A stretch of DNA of 64,000 nucleotides from Massilia sp. UMI-21 (GTDB lineage: Bacteria; Pseudomonadota; Gammaproteobacteria; Burkholderiales; Burkholderiaceae_D), in NCBI GenBank assembly GCA_015277795.1, contig CP063848.1, positions 3,968,001 to 4,032,000 of the forward strand. The letters run 5' to 3'. Below are positions 62,107-64,000 of the stretch, in pieces. A program made the translations under genes and the position numbers. Position 1 is the stretch's first letter. Every line of letters starts with the position of its first letter. Below the pieces are notes generated by a model, which saw nothing but the letters and a program-made list of their open reading frames with translations, had not been told where the DNA came from and did no database searches.

Positions 62107-63383
62107 ATGCCGAGGTCGAACGCAGCATCGCCGCCGTCTGGCGCATCGAGTCGGCCAGGATCGTGGCCGTGCTCGCGCGCATGGTGCGCGACGTCGGCCT
62201 GGCCGAGGAGCTGGCCCAGGATGCGCTGGTGGCGGCGCTCGAGCACTGGCCGCAGCAGGGCATCCCGGACAATCCGGGCGCCTGGCTCACCACCACGGCC
62301 AGGCACGCCGCGCTCGACCGGCTGCGCCGCGACCGCGTGCTGCAGCAGAAGCTCGCGCAGATCGGCCTGGATCTCGAGGCACAGGAGGCCACCGTTGTGC
62401 CCGACTTCGTGCCCGACCTGGTCGACTCGCTGGATGCCGCCCGCAACGGCGTGATCGGCGACGACCTGCTGCGCCTGATGTTCACCGCCTGCCACCCGGT
62501 ACTGTCGCTCGACGCGCGCCTGGCGCTCACGCTCAAGCTGCTGGGCGGCCTGTCCACCCAGGAGATCGCGCGCGCCTTCCTGGTGCCCGAAGCCACCATG
62601 GCCCAGCGCATCGTGCGCGCCAAGCGCACGCTGGGCGAGGCCGGGCTGCCCTTCGAACTGCCGCCCCCGGGCGAACTGGGCGAGCGCCTGGGCGCGGTGC
62701 TGGAGGCGGTCTACCTGATCTTCAACGAGGGCTATACCGCCACCGCCGGCGACGACTGGATGCGCCCGGCGCTGGTGGAAGAAGCGCTGCGCCTGGGGCG
62801 CATGCTGGCCGAACTTTCGCCGGACGAACCGGAAGCGCACGGCCTGGTCGCGCTGATGGAACTGCAGGCCTCGCGCATCGGGGCCCGGCTCGACGCCCAG
62901 GGGCGTCCGGTGCTGCTGCTCGACCAGGACCGCGCGCGCTGGGACGGCGTGCTGGTGCGGCGCGGCCTGGCCGCACTCGAACGCGCGGCGGCCCTGGGCC
63001 AGCCGCGCGGCCCCTACCTGCTGCAGGCCGGGATCGCGGCCTGCCACGCCCGCGCCAACACCGCCCCGGCTACCGACTGGCAGGCGATCGCGGCCCTGTA
63101 CGCCGAACTGGCCCGGGTCCAGCCGTCGCCGGTGGTGGAATTGAACCGCGCGGTGGCGGTCGGCATGGCCGAGGGTCCCGCCGCCGGCCTGGCGCTGGTG
63201 GACGCGCTCGCGCTGGACGGCAAGCTGGCCGGCTACCACTGGCTGCCGAGCGTGCGCGCCGATCTGCTGTCCAGGCTGGGCCGCCTCGAGGAAGCGCGCG
63301 GCGAATTCGAGCGCGCAGCAAGCATGACCGCCAACCAGCGCGAGCGCGCGCTGCTGCTCGAACGCGCCCGCGCCCAGCGCTAG
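62103..63383 (+). CDS. ECF-type RNA polymerase sigma factor, group ECF42
   Basis: A 426-residue sigma factor. The region 2 segment is at about 20-75 (AEELAQDALVAALEHWP; TTARHAALDRLRRDR) and region 4 at about 125-185 (LTLKLLGGLSTQEIARAFLVPEATMAQRIVRAKRTL). A long C-terminal extension (about 200-426, TPR-like helices: LVALMELQASRIGARLD; LARVQPSPVVELNRAVAVG) is the mark of ECF42. No anti-sigma factor is nearby; control through the extension or the DGPF partners is expected for this group. Confidence 0.9.
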   Translation: MNAEVERSIAAVWRIESARIVAVLARMVRDVGLAEELAQDALVAALEHWPQQGIPDNPGAWLTTTARHAALDRLRRDRVLQQKLAQIGLDLEAQEATVVPDFVPDLVDSLDAARNGVIGDDLLRLMFTACHPVLSLDARLALTLKLLGGLSTQEIARAFLVPEATMAQRIVRAKRTLGEAGLPFELPPPGELGERLGAVLEAVYLIFNEGYTATAGDDWMRPALVEEALRLGRMLAELSPDEPEAHGLVALMELQASRIGARLDAQGRPVLLLDQDRARWDGVLVRRGLAALERAAALGQPRGPYLLQAGIAACHARANTAPATDWQAIAALYAELARVQPSPVVELNRAVAVGMAEGPAAGLALVDALALDGKLAGYHWLPSVRADLLSRLGRLEEARGEFERAASMTANQRERALLLERARAQR

Positions 63384-63560
63384 CGGTCGCGCTCAGCGCC
63401 CCACGCAGTCGACGCTGTTTTCCTGCGATTGCATACAGGCATGTGCGGCACTGCCGATCGACGACAATTTTCGGAAGCTTCGCCGGACAAAGCCGCTATC
63501 ATGGTCGACGTTCCAAAAGAATAACGATAGAGATAACAACAGTCTTGCTGGGGAGTCTTG

Positions 63561-64000
63561 ATGAAATTCCGCTTCTGGGGGGTGCGTGGCTCGATACCGT
63601 CCCCAGGTCCACGCACGGCGCGCTACGGCGGCAACACCACCTGCATCGAAGTGCGGACCAGCGACGGCACCCTGATCATCCTCGATGGTGGCACCGGCCT
63701 GTTCCCGCTGGCCCAGCACCTGATGGCGCAGCCGCGCACCCGGCAGTCGCCGCCGATCCAGGCCAACATCTTCATCACCCACAGCCACTGGGACCACATC
63801 CACGGCCTGCCCTTCTTCACGCCGCTGTTCGTCAAGGGCAGCCGCGTGCGCCTGCACGGCGCCCACGATCCGGTCACCGGCAGGGGCATCGAGCACGTGA
63901 TGGGCGTGCAGCTGCAGAACAGCTACTTCCCGGTCAGCGAAACCCAGATGGGGGCGACGATCGAGTATCGCACGCTCGAGATCGGCACGGCGATCGAGGT
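63561..64000 (+). CDS. Metallo-beta-lactamase-fold hydrolase, N-terminal part
   Basis: The frame starts ATG at 63561 after GGGGAG and is cut by the window end at about codon 147. It begins MKFRFWGVRGSIPSPG and has the zinc motif FITHSHWDHIHGLPFF (HxHxDH). This is the tRNase Z/PhnP-like subset of the MBL superfamily, possibly a phosphodiesterase; residues after the window are needed for the remaining ligands. Confidence 0.88.
   Translation, partial: MKFRFWGVRGSIPSPGPRTARYGGNTTCIEVRTSDGTLIILDGGTGLFPLAQHLMAQPRTRQSPPIQANIFITHSHWDHIHGLPFFTPLFVKGSRVRLHGAHDPVTGRGIEHVMGVQLQNSYFPVSETQMGATIEYRTLEIGTAIE

Overview
The window is GC-rich, densely coded DNA from a Gram-negative bacterium. The gene families point to a betaproteobacterium of the Oxalobacteraceae (Massilia/Telluria/Janthinobacterium-like): a clustered sdhCDAB-sdhE-gltA / gntR / mdh / HpcH-HpaI lyase / acnA TCA block, a DUF2863 protein, PiuC with a TonB siderophore receptor, an EptA-PAP2 lipid A locus, and an alaA-hom pair. 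The genus is inferred from family content, not from a search. The DNA looks chromosomal; no phage, plasmid or CRISPR signal was seen, and only one insertion sequence (IS1595 type) is present.

Layout. 1-638: start of gluQ and a secreted NTF2-like protein. 849-6217: an envelope-modification locus (small membrane protein, OmpR-type regulator, histidine kinase, phosphoethanolamine transferase, PAP2 phosphatase) ending in a convergent overlap with rnk; the same 16-bp motif precedes the regulator operon and eptA. 6491-14130: a polytopic membrane protein, a three-subunit molybdenum hydroxylase (paoABC-like), a TfoX-N protein, a degenerate GFA gene and a GH43-like secreted protein. 14181-26129: the TCA block, with a GntR/HutC regulator and a perfect 16-bp palindrome between gntR and mdh, and a 77-bp cloverleaf-like repeat inside the sdh-gltA unit. 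26266-29600: a periplasmic binding protein coupled to a hybrid histidine kinase without transporter genes. 29723-36349: an SDR, a small membrane protein, PiuC, DUF2863, an esterase and a TonB receptor; Fur-like boxes lie before piuC and the receptor. 36596-39880: a serine hydrolase overlapping a CYTH protein, an M14 carboxypeptidase and a hypothetical gene.

40039-46886: a stress/sugar region. A KGG-repeat protein and two translationally coupled disordered hydrophilic proteins diverge from a promoter region carrying a mirrored pair of TATAGGA-N16-TGTAGGA elements. Downstream is a tight five-gene run (GT2, GT4, SDR, HAD-IIIA phosphatase, GT9), probably making a heptose-type glycan. 47109-50222: tandem secreted GH29 alpha-L-fucosidase-like genes. 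50292-59394: tRNA-Pro(GGG), an LplT-like MFS/acyltransferase fusion, alaA-hom, an Mth938-like protein, an EmrE-like transporter, a Bcp-type peroxiredoxin and a PIN-PhoH ATPase. 59475-60541: the IS1595-family element, placed directly after the phoH terminator. 60838-63383: two DGPF/YciI proteins, a VOC protein and an ECF42-type sigma factor. 63561-end: start of a metallo-beta-lactamase-fold hydrolase.

No single wholly new system is proven. The best leads are the mirrored promoter architecture with its stress genes and the adjacent sugar cluster, the 16-bp motif shared by the two-component operon and eptA, the binding-protein/hybrid-kinase pair, and the compact ECF42 cassette.
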